Positions 1 through 11,764 of a DNA stretch of 64,000 bases are shown piece after piece. Origin of the DNA: Gigantopelta aegis (lineage: Eukaryota > Mollusca > Gastropoda > Neomphalida > Peltospiridae); NCBI RefSeq assembly GCF_016097555.1, contig NC_054713.1, positions 14,649,893 through 14,713,892 of the forward strand. Reading direction: 5' to 3'. The position numbers and the translations under genes are program-made. How positions within the stretch are numbered: the stretch's first letter is position 1; the number at the start of each line of letters is the position of its first letter. The notes beneath the pieces were generated by a model. It was not told the DNA's origin. It saw only the letters and a program-made list of their open reading frames with translations, and ran no database searches.

Positions 1-245
1 AACACACAAAAGGACATTACCTTCGACACACAGATCAATGTTTACCTCGAAAGATAACCCAGGTGTGTCCCTTTAAACTAATTATTCTACACATCACTGC
101 ACTCAGTAGACACAGCCGCCCGCATTTCTCAGACACTTACCTCGAAAGATAATGTCCCTTTAAAATAATTATTCTACACATCACTGCACTCAGTAGACAC
201 AGCCGCCCGCATTTCTCAGACACTTACCTCGAAAGATAATGGACC
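1..245. repeat. Tandem repeat of 87 bp
   Basis: The segment with AATTATTCTACACATCACTG and ACCTCGAAAGATAA recurs at 81 and 168 (period 87), with partial units at both sides. It begins outside the window. Confidence 0.85.
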
Positions 246-379
246 TTTCCGGGAAGCTGCAGCTCTAAACTGCATCCAGTAATGATAACAAATTACTTAA
301 CGAAAAGTTCAACCTTGCAGAAAGTCGATGTGACAGTTCTGTGAACGTGAACACAGACACGTCCCACCGCTACCTGTTA

Positions 380-452
380 TACACATGTATATATGATATA
401 TATATATATATATATATAGTATATATATATGTAATATTATATATATATATAT

Positions 453-488
<36 letters not shown>

Positions 489-950
489 GATATATATCTA
501 TGGTATATATGTCATATATATATATATTATATAATATAGATAGATATATATAGTATATATATATATATATAATATATATAGTGTATATATATATATGTGT
601 ACATATAATATATATATCTATATAAATTTGTGTGTATTGATATATATATGATTAGTAATATAATTAATAATATTATCTAACATAATATATGTATAATATA
701 TATAGACGAGATATAATATATGGAATATACTATATAATATAACTTATAGCATCTATAATATAATATAACCATATATATATTATGGATACATCTCTATATA
801 TATGTATGTATATATCTACATGTATATAATATTATATATAACGTATATACCGAATATATATATATATCATATATATATACATGGCCCGATATATACATTT
901 ATATATATATGTATCTATATATATTAGAACATATATATATATATTATACA
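380..950. repeat. Long degenerate AT dinucleotide tract
   Basis: Nearly 600 bases of TA/AT with scattered substitutions. It abuts the Tigger remnant, consistent with insertion into TA-rich DNA. Confidence 0.95.
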
Positions 951-2344
951 TGTGGGCTTAAGACTCTCTATTAAAGACCACCTGTGAACATTTAGCAAGG
1001 TTTTTAAAATTTTAATTGTGTTGTGTATAAAGTGATAAAAAAACAACAACAAAAGAAATGTACTACAAATATTTGGTGAATTAGTGAAAAAAATAATTTT
1101 GGGGTCGAATTTTCTAAAATTGATTTTTACCGAACGGTGAGTCATAAATATTTCAAAGCTTTCATTTTTAACATGGGGCCTGAAATCGGTACATCTTGAC
1201 CGCGCATGCGTTGAAACCATTCCCACATTAATGTATTCAGCTGTTCTACGGGAGAACGTACACATAAACGTTTTCGATCAGTATCCTTATTTTTCTCGTA
1301 GCCATCCAAAATCTCTGCCTTTCTTTTCAATATTAACTGTACTTGCGTTTTTTCGATACCTAATTTTTCTGCAAGCGTGCGTTGACTTTTTCCTGGACTG
1401 TCATTTATTAAAGTAACTTTTTGTTTCAAAGTCAATTCACAGCGTGATTTACCCTTTTTGGGGGTTCCCATTTCAAACGTTGATATTACCTCTGCCGATA
1501 TAACGGAAGAAATACGGCATTCGTAGTGTTTACCGTTTACCTCACTTCGACAGGGTCAAATAAAAAAAAAACCACAACTCACTTTGTGGCCTCAGTCATT
1601 ACACATCTCAATAACGGATAACAACACTTTTTTTGTTCCGTAGTGAATTAGTCAGTAAATGTATTCTATTGTGTCCTAATTATCATTAACACATTTTATT
1701 AGACTCGGTAGATTTAGGCTGTATCTTCGAACAACAGGTACATAAGCATTAAACACGTGTCATGCCGACTTCTGTTACAGTGCTATTTAATTGACACTTG
1801 GAACGCCTGTTGTTGTAATCCGAATGAGTGTCGGCTCTAGAGTCTGATGACTGGCTTGCAGCCAATCAGCGCGTTACATCGCTTCATTAATATTAATCAG
1901 TTGACAATATTTTCCGGAAACTAAAAGTTGGTTATGTGAACAGATTGCGATGGGCGGTTTTTCAACGACTTAAACATGTATCTCTCTTTAACAGTTTTAA
2001 TTCATTTCAAAAGACAGAACATTGGTGTTTACTTTACTTCCTGTTACCTGTTCCAGTCTCGGCTAAAACAAAGCAAGCATTAAATTTAGATCAGTTATTT
2101 TTGAACAGCCTTGGGAATGAACAAATATGAGATATTGATATCGTAATTTGGTCGCACTAGCGGGGTCGAAATATACGCAAAACGACGATCGGGACTGACT
2201 TTACTGGTCGTAATCCGCAATAGCGGGGTGGTCTGAACACCGGGTTATTTTTACTATTAAATATGAAGGAAATATTCCGGTCTTCTAAAAAGTGGTCTGT
2301 TTAGTGGGGTGGTCTTTGAATCGGGGTGGTCTTTAGGTGGGGTT

Positions 2345-2350
<6 letters not shown>
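935..2350 (-). mobile_element. Tigger/pogo-type DNA transposon, internally deleted
   Basis: The frame at 1142-1471 (minus) encodes about 109 residues: ELTLKQKVTLINDSPGKSQR, TLAEKLGIEKTQVQLILK and NTLMWEWFQRMRGQDVPISG. These match the N-terminal CENP-B/psq helix-turn-helix and the start of the second DNA-binding domain of Tigger transposases. The protein stops after MKALKYL, so the rest of domain two and the whole DDE catalytic region are missing. The right end at about 2300-2350 (minus: AGTGAAACCCCACCTAAAGA then repeated GACCACCCC) and the left end near 945-985 (TTAAGACTCTCTATTAAAGACC region) look like the two termini, flanked by TA repeats. This is a dead, non-autonomous copy; a domesticated N-terminal fragment is a less likely reading. 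Confidence 0.72.
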
Positions 2351-2515
<165 letters not shown>

Positions 2516-2798
2516 GCTGTCACCACATTTTCATTCACCCCATCCCACCCTAAAAACACAAAAACATACAAACAAAACCCGCAAAAACTGCAAGGTATCT
2601 TTTATATTGTTGTACACAGGACACAGGGCAATGAGTAAGCTGCTACGGTCTTTGGTGTAGCAACGGTTGGAACGGGAATAAATTCGAATCCATCGAGGTC
2701 GATCGATCCTGCGATCCACCCCATCTTAGACGAGCACTTTATCAATCACTGAGCTAAATCCGTCCAGCAATACACGTTAATTACGGAACCGCCTTTAA

Positions 2799-3180
2799 AG
2801 GGACCTTCCCGAGTTTGTTGCATTGTAAGATGTTTCCGACTAATAAAATATTTCTAAGATTAAACTTACATATTAAATATATTTTCTTGTTTAGAATATC
2901 AGTGTATGTATATCCAATGTGTTTCTGATCGTCTTAATATTTGTAAGAAGCCCAAACTGGATTTTGTCTTTTAATAATTTCGTACGTACGAAAAAACTTA
3001 TTTTAGGAAATAAAATGAAATTTACGCTAGTACAAATATTAGAACGACCAGAAACACGTTTAATATACAGCCACTGATATGCTATGCAGGAAAATATATT
3101 TGATATGTAATTACAATCGTTAAAAGGTCTCTGTTAGTCGATAACATCTTAACAATTGCAGCAAACTCAGGAATGTCCCT
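2799..3180. mobile_element. TTAA MITE, copy 1
   Basis: 382 bp, from AGGGACCTTCCCGAG to GGAATGTCCCT, flanked on both sides by TTAA (2795-2798, 3181-3184). The two halves are inverted copies of each other and meet around a TACGTACGAAA palindrome. There is no coding capacity. TTAA duplication points to piggyBac-type mobilisation, although the termini do not look like classical piggyBac ends. Confidence 0.85.
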
Positions 3181-3512
3181 TTAAACTTGAGTATTTTGCA
3201 TTACGGTTTGATTACTCCTGATATAGCCTACCTGTAGCGATCGTTACTCGTAATGGGTAACAGTCAGAGGTAAATCAGTGTGCTCGTGCTAAAATCTATA
3301 AAACCTATTAACTATTTATATTTTTTGGAGATAAAGAAGAGATAGAGAGAATGAAAAAAAACCCAGAAGAAGTATTTTTTAAAGCTTTCTGCACTTAGTT
3401 CTGCAGCCATAATTATTATCGATCAATAATGGGCCGTTCTTTGCGACGAATGGATGAACAGGTTAATTACAATTTCCAGGTGTGCTCAGTTCATCCGATA
3501 AACGTTTAATAA

Positions 3513-3818
3513 GGGCGATGCGGGACGTAGCCCAGTGGTAAAGCGCCCGCTTGATGCGCGGTCGGTCTGGGGTCGATCCTCGTTGGGCTATTAGCCATTG
3601 GGCTATTTCTTGTTCAGGCAATGCACCACGACTGGTATATCAAAGTCCGTGGTATGTGCTATCCTGCCTGTGGGATGGTGTATATAAAAGATCCCTACTA
3701 ATGGAAAAAATGTAGCTGGTTTCCTTTATATGTCGAAATCACCATAAGTTTGACATCCAATAGCCGATGATTAATAAATCTATTTGCTCTAGTGGTGTCG
3801 TTAAACAAAACAAACTTT
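3513..3818 (+). mobile_element. SINE S1 with target duplication
   Basis: The tRNA-like head has box A (TAGCCCAGTGG) and a box B-like GGGTCGATCC. It is followed by the shared core (GGTATGTGCTATCCTG, AAAAGATCCCTACTAATGG) and tail GTGTCGTTAAACAAAACAAAC. Flanks AACGTTTAATAA and AACGTTTTAATAA form a near-perfect duplication. Box A and box B are the internal RNA polymerase III promoter. Confidence 0.9.
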
Positions 3819-3946
3819 AACGTTTTAATAATGATGATTCGATCTTCGTACCAGTCATAGGACGGAAGGGAATATATCTATAAAGTCGCAGAACCCAGTT
3901 TCAGTCTGTGAAAATGGGTATAAGGGTATGAGACAGGAGGTCAGGC

Positions 3947-3947
<1 letters not shown>

Positions 3948-3985
<38 letters not shown>
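3948..3985. repeat. (TG)n microsatellite
   Basis: Direct reading, about 19 units. Confidence 0.95.
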
Positions 3986-3989
<4 letters not shown>

Positions 3990-4084
3990 GCCCGCCCACC
4001 CACCCACCCCTAGTGCTGGAGCAAAACCTTAAATTCGGGTAAAAAATTGTTTATAGATATTCGGAAAAAAAGTGCTAACCTGAG

Positions 4085-5060
4085 ACTTTTTTACCATGTA
4101 TTTCCATCGTTCTCCACTCAAAATGAGTTGTTATCCAGGAAATGTTTTATTTAACGACGCACTCAACACATTTTATTTACAGTTAGAGTTGTTATCCATG
4201 TAAACATGTCTAGTGACTCATTTTCAACCCTATATAGCTGTTTGGTAGTAATGCTAATATTATTAACAAATGTTGTTATCCAGAATTGGGCATTTTCGTT
4301 TAATTTGGGGGAAAAAACCCAGCCTGCTCCCCTTAAAAAATGGGAGCCCGAACGTCTATGAAAATGAGACACTAAGTTTAGTTAATTTACAAATACGCAA
4401 ATAGTACATTTGGATAAGGTTATAACAGAGAGAAGCTAAAGTCTGTGATGTTTAAACAGAGAAATACCATCTAAAATAACTAGAGCTTATCTCAATAACC
4501 ATTACTTCTCAGACGAATGATAATTTTTAGAATTATGAAAAATACATTTAAGGGTGTTGCAAAAGCCTGGCTAGCCAGAATCACTTCAGGTGTATGAAAA
4601 TTAATATTATAAATAATAAAATGTAAGTACCGCTAATTTAAATTATAAAAAAAAGGCTTTAATAGTCTATATTATTAGAAAAAAATACGTCGTAGTGTTT
4701 TAAAACGTGGGGTTGTCTCTTTAAAGCCGCGGACCCTGTACTTTGAACAAGTGAAAGTTGACACCAAATTTGGTTAATCTACAAATGTGTAACACATCTG
4801 GATACATTTACAACATAGTGAAACAAGAGTCTGTGACGATGAAACGGGGAAATACCTTTGTCTGCATAACCGTTACTTCTCAGTGCGGTTTTATTATTAT
4901 TATTTGTTTAGAATTATGAAAACTACATTTCGTTGTATTACGAACACCAAGATGACCATAAACACTTCGGGTGTATAGAAATGGATATTCTAAACAATAA
5001 AATGTAGATAATGCCCGTTTTCAGTTTACAAAAACGGCCGTAACAGTAAACACTACGCCG
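4085..5060. repeat. Old duplicated repeat, two diverged halves; no gene
   Basis: 4440-4735 and 4745-5060 share blocks such as AGTCTGTGA, ACCRTTACTTCTCAG, AGAATTATGAAAA, CACTTCRGGTGTAT and AATAAAATGTA in the same order. The piece around 4095-4255 (CTGTTTGGTAGTAA) recurs near 62100, so this is an old dispersed element. A short S2/S3 tail relic lies near 4141-4182. Confidence 0.5.
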
Positions 5061-5063
5061 TAA

Positions 5064-5690
5064 AGCCCCAGTCACACTGTTCCAGTGATGGCCACAATTG
5101 CACTACGATATGCATTCATCGGGGTGGACCGGCCTCGGTGATGTCGTGGTTAGGCCATCGGTAGGTACTGGGTTCGGATCCCAGTCGAAGCATGGGATTT
5201 TTAATCCAGATACCGACTCCAAACCCTGAGTGAGTGCTCCGCAAGGCTCAATGGGTAGGTGTAAACCACTTGCACCGACCAGTGATCCATAACTGGTTCA
5301 ACAAAGGCCATGGTTTGTGCTATCCTGCCTGTGGGAAGCGCAAATAAAAGATATCTTGCTGCTAATCGGAAAGAGTAGCCCATGTAGTGGCGACAGCGGG
5401 TTTCCTCTCAAAATCTGTGTGGTCCTTAACCATATGTCTGACGCCATATAGCCGTAAATAAAATGTGTTGAGTGCGTCGTCGTTAAATAAAACATTTCTT
5501 TCTTTCTTTCTTTCATCGGGGTGGCGAGCTACGGTGAGCCACGGAAGTTTTAAATAGCTTAAAACAACCCTAGCCATCTACGGTTCGTCACGGTTTGCCG
5601 CCGGACTCAGAACGGTTACCCACGGTTTCCCCCTATTTCAATCTCCGTAGGTCACCATAGCCATACATGGGGACAGTGTGACTGGGGCTT
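5064..5690. mobile_element. Inverted-repeat element (AGCCCCAGTCACACTG) hosting a SINE
   Basis: Both ends carry AGCCCCAGTCACACTG as an inverted repeat, flanked by TAA on each side. A 3-bp TAA duplication would suit PIF/Harbinger-like elements, but this is tentative. SINE S2 at 5128-5512 sits inside it. Confidence 0.65.
5128..5512 (+). mobile_element. SINE S2 with 12-bp target duplication
   Basis: Flanked by TCATCGGGGTGG at 5116-5127 and 5513-5524. Head ACCGGCCTCGGTGATGTCG, box B-like GGTTCGGATCCC, core with GTGCTATCCTGCCTGTGGG, and a TTTC-repeat end. Cleanest S2 copy in the window. Confidence 0.93.
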
Positions 5691-6042
5691 AATGTTTAAA
5701 AACTAGGATCTAAGACTTCAACAGCATTAGCACATTTAAAAAACTACGGCCATTTGAAGATGTTTGTTTTGTTTAACAATACCACTAGAGCACACTGATT
5801 TTATTAACGATCTGCTACTGGATGTTAAACATTTGGTAATTTTGACACAGTCTTAGAGAGGAAACCCGCTACATTTTTCCTTCAGAAGCATAGGATCATC
5901 TATATACACCATCCCACAAACATTTCCCCCCCCCCCCCCCCCCCCCCCACAAAACAGAATAGCACATATCACAGCCTTTGATATACCAGTTGTGGTGCAC
6001 TGGCTGGAACGATAAATAGCTCAATGGTCCCACCGGTAGGGA

Positions 6043-6337
6043 CAGTGCGGGATTTAGACGTTGGGGGGCCCGGGGCAGGGGCTCGGGGCACTTCAGGTTT
6101 TTTTTTTTTGGGGGGGGGGGGCAACTGAGTAGTTAATAGTCTAAAACTCCTTTTCTTTAAGTTTCTATAGTGCTTTCCGAATTTCCCTTGCCCCCCTGCT
6201 AGCTACGGCCCTGGGGGCTCCTCAACATAGAAATTAAATCACATGACAAATAAAAAAATTAACTAATTTTATAATTATTACATTTTTTATAAAGGCGAGG
6301 CAATTGCCCCCTTTGTCCCCTTATAAATCCGGCACTG
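6043..6337. mobile_element. hAT-like MITE with 8-bp target duplication
   Basis: 295 bp, starts CAGTGCGGGATTTA and ends as the inverse of CAGTGCCGGATTTATAAGG. GGTAGGGA is duplicated at 6035-6042 and 6338-6345. CAGNG ends plus 8-bp duplications are hAT features. Contains G and C runs. A relative lies at 21692-22214. Confidence 0.85.
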
Positions 6338-6399
6338 GGTAGGGATCAATCTCTGACCGACCGCGCATCAAGCGAGCGCTTTACCACTGGGTTACGTCC

Positions 6400-6560
6400 A
6401 TGGGCGTACGACCCGGGGGGGGGGGGGGGGGGGGGCAATTAGCCCCCCCAAATTCGGGCAAAACAGTGGGGAAAATTCGGGCAAATTTTATCTGGGTAAA
6501 ATTTCGGGCAAATCAACCGCTCCAGCCCCCCTAAATCAAAGAGTCCCCATACGCCCATGG
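6400..6560. mobile_element. Short inverted-repeat MITE (ATGGGCGTA ends)
   Basis: 161 bp from ATGGGCGTACGACCC to CATACGCCCATGG. The SINE target TTACGTCC is duplicated at 6392-6399 and 6561-6568. A G-run of over 15 bases lies just inside the left end. Confidence 0.8.
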
Positions 6561-7050
6561 TTACGTCCCGCCTCTACGGCCAATTGATGTCTAATATTAT
6601 GGCTATTTCTAGAATTGGTGGTGACAAATGGAGAAAAAACCCGCAGTCGCCACATACGATATTCCTACCGATAAAGCAGCAAGGGTTCTTTTTTCTATGC
6701 ATTGTACTGAAAATGTGGTCTTACCTTTTAATCGGAGCTGCGTTACAATATTCCGCTTAGAACTACGTGACAGTAGAAACCCGCTAGCATGTGACCCGTC
6801 TTATATAATCCATTCCAAATGTCGCAAATTGGTCAAGTTCATAACTTGGTTTTGAATTTGACAAGCTGACATTGGCTCGCTCGAAAATAAGCAACCTACT
6901 TAACGGTCTTCCAGTATTGTTCTGAAAGTACCAGCTCCCCTGTCAACACATGGTCTTTCGACAACAACGGAAACAGGTTATATCGCACTAACGTTCTCGA
7001 TAGCTGGCTTCGCGCCATATGTGTAAAGTACACCTGATCCAAAGTTAAAG

Positions 7051-7340
7051 TTTAAAGTTTGTTTTGTTTAACGACACCACTGGAGCACATTGATTAATTA
7101 ATCATCGGCTATTGGATGTCAAACATTTCGTAATTCTCACTCGTAGTCATTAGAGGAAACCCGCTACATTTTTTCTAATGCAGAAAAGGATCTTTTATAT
7201 GCACTTTCCCACAGACAGGAAAGCACATACCATTGCCTTTGTCAAGTTGTGGTGCACTGGATGGAAAGAGAAAAAACCCAATCAGCTGAATCCGAGGTTG
7301 TTCGATCCTGCGACGCAAGCACCTCTAGCGAGCACTCAAC
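7051..7340 (-). mobile_element. SINE S6 (third tRNA-like head on the S1 tail)
   Basis: The tail GTTTGTTTTGTTTAACGACA lies at the left. The head end contains GTTCGATCCTGCGACGCAAG and GCGAGCACTCAACC, matching the copy at 18957-19212. It is directly followed by poly-C. Confidence 0.8.
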
Positions 7341-7344
7341 CGAC

Positions 7345-7407
<63 letters not shown>

Positions 7408-7408
7408 A
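7341..7408. repeat. Poly-C tract of about 60 bases
   Basis: Nearly pure C. Proline runs encoded over it are not real protein. Confidence 0.95.
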
Positions 7409-7685
7409 CGTCCTCCTTCCCCCTTTCTTTCTAGATGCAGAAGATCATATAATTACTATGCTCTTATTAATGGGTCAGCTGTTTTCAGTGAATTTGGTTT
7501 TTTTAGTTTCGTCTCAAATCAGTTAAACAAAAGTCTGAGGGTGGATCTATTATAGTTTTACTAACTATAATAACTCATAGTGATGCTCCTGTTTTTGTCT
7601 TTCCTTCTCTTTTTTTTGTACATTCTTCATTCCAGTATTTAGCCCCCCTCCCCTCCCTTCCCCCCAAAAAAAACAACCCCCTCCC

Positions 7686-7689
<4 letters not shown>

Positions 7690-7749
<60 letters not shown>
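7690..7749. repeat. (AC)n microsatellite
   Basis: Direct reading. Confidence 0.97.
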
Positions 7750-7753
<4 letters not shown>

Positions 7754-7947
7754 ATCAAACAAACAAAACAAACAAAACAAATCCAAACAAAGTACAAACA
7801 TCAACCAAAAGATTAAAAAAAAAAAAAAAAAGCTGCTTTCGTTTAGTATTAATTACAATAATATGACATTACATTGCATCGTCTTTATTACTTTGTTGCA
7901 TTTGTATGAATACTATTGTCTCCTGAAAACCCTATCTTGTCACTACA

Positions 7948-7948
<1 letters not shown>

Positions 7949-8011
<63 letters not shown>
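7949..8011. repeat. (TA)n microsatellite
   Basis: Direct reading, about 30 units. Confidence 0.97.
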
Positions 8012-8014
<3 letters not shown>

Positions 8015-8392
8015 CATATTCCTCATAATATAACGTTGTGTAACGGCCTGAGCGTTCTGTTTTGCTCTGTTTACAATCATTTAGCTGCTGTTTTCGGTAT
8101 AGGACTAAACAAGTAATCGCAAATTCGCATAACGCGTGTGGTTTTATTAGGGCACATGTGGATCCCAATGAGCCAGGTACACTACCCCCTCCCGCCAAGT
8201 GGAGCCACCACTGCCGACACGCTGTACAGATAGCTATGTTTGCTTAGCTGGTAGTACATTCCTCCGCGTCTTACTCGAAACCCGGGTAACAGTATTTTTT
8301 CGCACGATCACCTGTCACTGATAGCTTCTGTTGTTGTTTACCTATTGTCCGAACCAAATTGTTAACAACTACAACAAATTACTCTCCTACCT

Positions 8393-8650
8393 TTAATTGC
8401 CGTTAGATTTCCTCCAAAGTTTGTCCAGACACAAATCGCAAAAAAAACACTACAAATATACAGATTCCACACACGAGACTGCAACGATGTCACCGATATT
8501 GTCTTTGCTGAGATTGCATAGGGAAAAATACATGCAGTTTTCTGCCGTCTGCCATGTTGCTTGTTTATGGAATACTCTTCAAGAGGGGTGAAAGCCTCCA
8601 AAGTATGTGACACAATTAATATGAAATCAATGATCTCTAGTGGTATCATT
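8393..8650 (-). other. Possible first exon or promoter region, unassigned
   Basis: On the minus strand a GCAACATGGCAGACGGCAG context resembles a metazoan start site, followed by a 20-codon frame, and further on AAAG precedes GTAGGA, a possible donor. No domain or conserved protein is recognisable. The call rests only on signals and on this being repeat-free sequence. Confidence 0.15.
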
Positions 8651-8905
8651 AAAATAATAATAATAATATTAAAAAATAATAATATGACGGCATCACGTTT
8701 GCTTTCACGTAGTCGATAGTGCAGTGGTTAGCATAAGTGTACGAGACAGGGGTCGAGGGGGAGAGGGCAACTCCCCCATCCCCACCCCCAGTGATGGAGC
8801 CAATTCTCAAATTCGTCCAATGAGTGGTATATCTTTCGGTGAAAAAACCAAAGAAATAAAAAACAATAATATATTAAAAAAATATTCTCCTGTTATCATA
8901 TGTAA

Positions 8906-9290
8906 AGTAAAGTTTGTTTTATTTAACGATGACACTAGAGCACATTGATTTTTTTTATCTTATCATCGGCTATTGGGCGTCAAATATATGGTCATTCTGA
9001 CTTTTTTTTAAAGGAAACCCGCTGTCTAGGCTACTCTTTTACGACAGGCAGCAAGGGATCTTTTATTTGCGCTTCCCACAGGCAGGATAGCACAAACCAT
9101 GGCCTTTGTTGAACCAGTTATGGATCACTGGTCGGTGCAAGTGGTTTACACCTACCCATTGAGCCTTGCGGAGCACTCACTCAGGGTTTGGAGTCCGTAT
9201 CTGGATTAAAAATCCCATGCCTCGACTGGGATCCGAACCCAGTACCTCCAGCCTGTAGACCGATGGCCCAACCACGACGCCACCGAGGCC
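8906..9290 (-). mobile_element. Hybrid SINE: S2 head with S1-type tail
   Basis: The tail half reads AGTTTGTTTTATTTAACG with ACTAGAGCACATTGAT (S1-like). The other half has the S2 core (GCGCTTCCCACAGGCAGG) and the inverted GGCCTCGGTGGCGTCGTGG head. It shows head/tail exchange between families. Confidence 0.85.
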
Positions 9291-9696
9291 AGTGTGTTAT
9301 TATATGAGTAACGGTTGGCGTAATAAAATTTATTATTTATATATTAACTCCACAAATTCTCCGATCCTATCAGATGTCTTAAATCACACATCAAACGGTC
9401 ATGTCAACTCTTTTTTTATCTTTTTTTTTTATCTAAACGTTCGTGTTTGCCAAGATGGCTATGAAGAGATTCGCTAAAGCATGTCACTGAGCAAGGTAAA
9501 TATAAAGTAAGTTTATTTAGGCAGAGAACTACGCACGTAACAAATATTTAGCGCCACGACTGGCATGAACGCTGTACACAAATAACGGCTGCCACTCGAC
9601 TTTAAATTCCAAAAGACACTGACTGTTTAAACTTTTCAAACGTTTAAAAGTTTACACTTCTGTTATAAAATGATGGCACCTATTAATTTTTAGTTT

Positions 9697-9701
<5 letters not shown>

Positions 9702-9784
<83 letters not shown>
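9702..9784. repeat. (CT)n microsatellite
   Basis: Direct reading, about 41 units. Confidence 0.97.
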
Positions 9785-9786
<2 letters not shown>

Positions 9787-9796
9787 GGCCTAAGGA

Positions 9797-10090
9797 ATGA
9801 ATGAATGAATGAATGAATGAATGTTTAACGACACCCCAGCACGAAAAATACATCGGCTATTGGGTGTCAAACTATGGTAATGCAAATAAATAAAGTGATG
9901 ATCAACATCAATATAAAAATTCAAGGTTTAAACAAGAACAGTGTAAAGAACTGTGCAAAAATACAAATACAAATATCACAGAATTTTACGGACACCGAAT
10001 TTTACTCTAAACTTCAATTTGTGCTGTATTGGCCATTCTCAAAGAGAATGTTACACCCCTGCACCACGGTGAGGTTACAGCACGCGCAGG
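9797..10090 (-). mobile_element. SINE-like element S5, copy 1
   Basis: Read on the minus strand it starts CCCCTGCGCGTGCTG, has a short hairpin (CATTCTC, loop, GAGAATG), then a tail close to S1 (CACCCAATAGCCGATG, GGGGTGTCGTTAAACATTC) and ends in ATTC repeats. GGCCTAAGGA flanks it at 9787-9796 and 10091-10100. Confidence 0.85.
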
Positions 10091-10100
10091 GGCCTAAGGA

Positions 10101-10338
10101 AGGAAGGAAATGCTTTATTTAACGATGCACTCAAAACATTTTATTTACGGTTATATGGCGTCAGACATATGGCTAAGGACCGCAGATATTGAGAGGAAAA
10201 CCCGCTGTCGCCACTTCATGGGCTACTCTTTTCGATTAGCAGCAAAGGATCTTTTATATGCACCACCCCACAGACAGAATAGCACATACCACGGTTTTTG
10301 GTGTACCAGTCGTGGTGCACTGGCTGGAGCGAGAAATT
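10101..10338 (-). mobile_element. SINE S3, 5'-truncated
   Basis: The tail GGAAATGCTTTATTTAACG is at the left and the sequence breaks off at GAGCGAGAAA inside the head region. GGCCTAAGGA precedes it and AGGCCTAAGGA follows at 10339-10349, so the same target flanks both this and the S5 copy. Confidence 0.85.
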
Positions 10339-10449
10339 AGGCCTAAGGACTACTGGTATTAAATGTGAGCTCGAGACAATATGATAAATATTGGTAGAGT
10401 ACAGTATCTCTCCAGAACTATCCACCACCACCCCTAAACCCGGTCCTGG

Positions 10450-10616
10450 TGTATGCAGAGGCGGATCTAGGGGTTGGGGGCAGGGGCCCGCCCCCCGCCC
10501 CCCACTAAATTTTACGAGTTATAATTTTATTATACATTAATTTTCATCCCCCTCCAAACCTCCAAAAATTTCCTTGGCATTCTGTCTTACGTCATTGCCC
10601 CCCCCCCCCCCCCCCC
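10450..10616. mobile_element. hAT-like MITE fragment (GCGGATCTAG family) with C-runs
   Basis: Starts AGAGGCGGATCTAGG and shares TAAATTTTACGAGTTATAAT and CATCCCCCTCCAAACCTCC with the copies at 34845 and 25598. The right terminus is not clear. Confidence 0.55.
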
Positions 10617-11182
10617 ATGTTACATGGAAATTATAGCCATATGAACTATTATACCTCTCACCTTGCTAAGAATCCAGCATTAGTCATACACACGGTAAAC
10701 TCCTACGTGACGAATAACTTGGGATTATAACCCGCATCAGTGCGATCTTGTACATAAGAACCGCGTAAAACCGCGTACACCGGGTTTCGTACGTACTAAT
10801 TAATTCCACAGGAACAGCTGATTAATTAACCGCGTCTAGCGTCAACCAGGTTTTCACCTTTCTGTCCGCAAGCATTGTCAAGTACAAACTCCTATCACGC
10901 AGGGAAATCCTGATTAAAATACTTGGCTGGCTATCTTTCTATCTATCTATCTATCTATCTATGTCATAGGCCAAATGTGTGTCACAAGCCTCGTGGGTCA
11001 GTTACGGAGATCTGCAGGCGTCTGCGGAATTCAAAGGTGTACGCAACTCAACTTAGAAGTACAAACAGCATAATGGGTCGCCTTACCCTGGCCCTTTTAG
11101 GAGGCTGGGGAGGGGTCCTACAATTTCTAGTGGAGAAGACACAGTTCGTAGTAGGGGAGTGAGCACAAACCTTTTTTTTTTT

Positions 11183-11243
11183 CTTTTCATTTCAACTTAT
11201 TTTCGTGCTTATATTCAATTAAGGTTCAAGCACGCTGTCCTGG

Positions 11244-11317
<74 letters not shown>

Positions 11318-11690
11318 CTCAGCTATCTGGGCTGTCTGTCCAGGACAGTGGGTTAGTTGTTAGTGGCCACTGGGAGAGAAGAGAGTGTCAGGGCCGTCTT
11401 AAGAAAATGTGAGGTCTCCGGACAAAGCAATGTACTGGGGCCCCTACCCCACCCCACACCCCCATAATTTTTATTTTTCAAATTGAATTTCGGGTGACCC
11501 TAAAATCGCGAGGCCACCGGGCAACTGCTCAGTGTCCCATGCGATAAGACGGCACTGGAGAGTGTAGTGGTCTTACACCTACCCATGGTGTCGTTAAAGC
11601 TCGCTCTGGGTGGGGATCCGGTACCGGGCTGCGAACCCAGTACCTACCAGCCTTATGTCAGATGGCGTAACCACGACACCACCGAGGCCA
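11183..11690 (-). mobile_element. SINE S4 with CA expansion and nested hAT-like MITE
   Basis: From TTCAACTTATTTTCGTGCTT through AAGGTTCAAGCACGCTGTCC, a (CA)n tract at 11245-11316, TCCAGGACAGTGGGTTAG, then after the insert TAGTGGTCTTACACCTACCC and the inverted GGCCTCGGTGG head. Removing 11389-11557 and one duplication restores continuity. Confidence 0.85.
11389..11557. mobile_element. hAT-like MITE (CAGGGCCGTCTTA) with 8-bp duplication
   Basis: 169 bp with ends CAGGGCCGTCTTA and its inverse CAGTGCCGTCTTA. GAGAGTGT is duplicated at 11381-11388 and 11558-11565. Confidence 0.88.
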
Positions 11691-11764
11691 ATCATCTCAA
11701 AATCACACTGATCGGATATTTACAATACCACAGCATGCATCTGAGATACTTCAAAGACGTATGG

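Larger units (their letters stand above)
5760..6572 (-). mobile_element. SINE S1 split by two small DNA elements
   Basis: The tail begins at about 5760 and the head ends at 6572. Removing the inserts at 6043-6337 and 6400-6560 restores a continuous S1. A poly-C tract at 5927-5949 interrupts the core. Confidence 0.85.
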
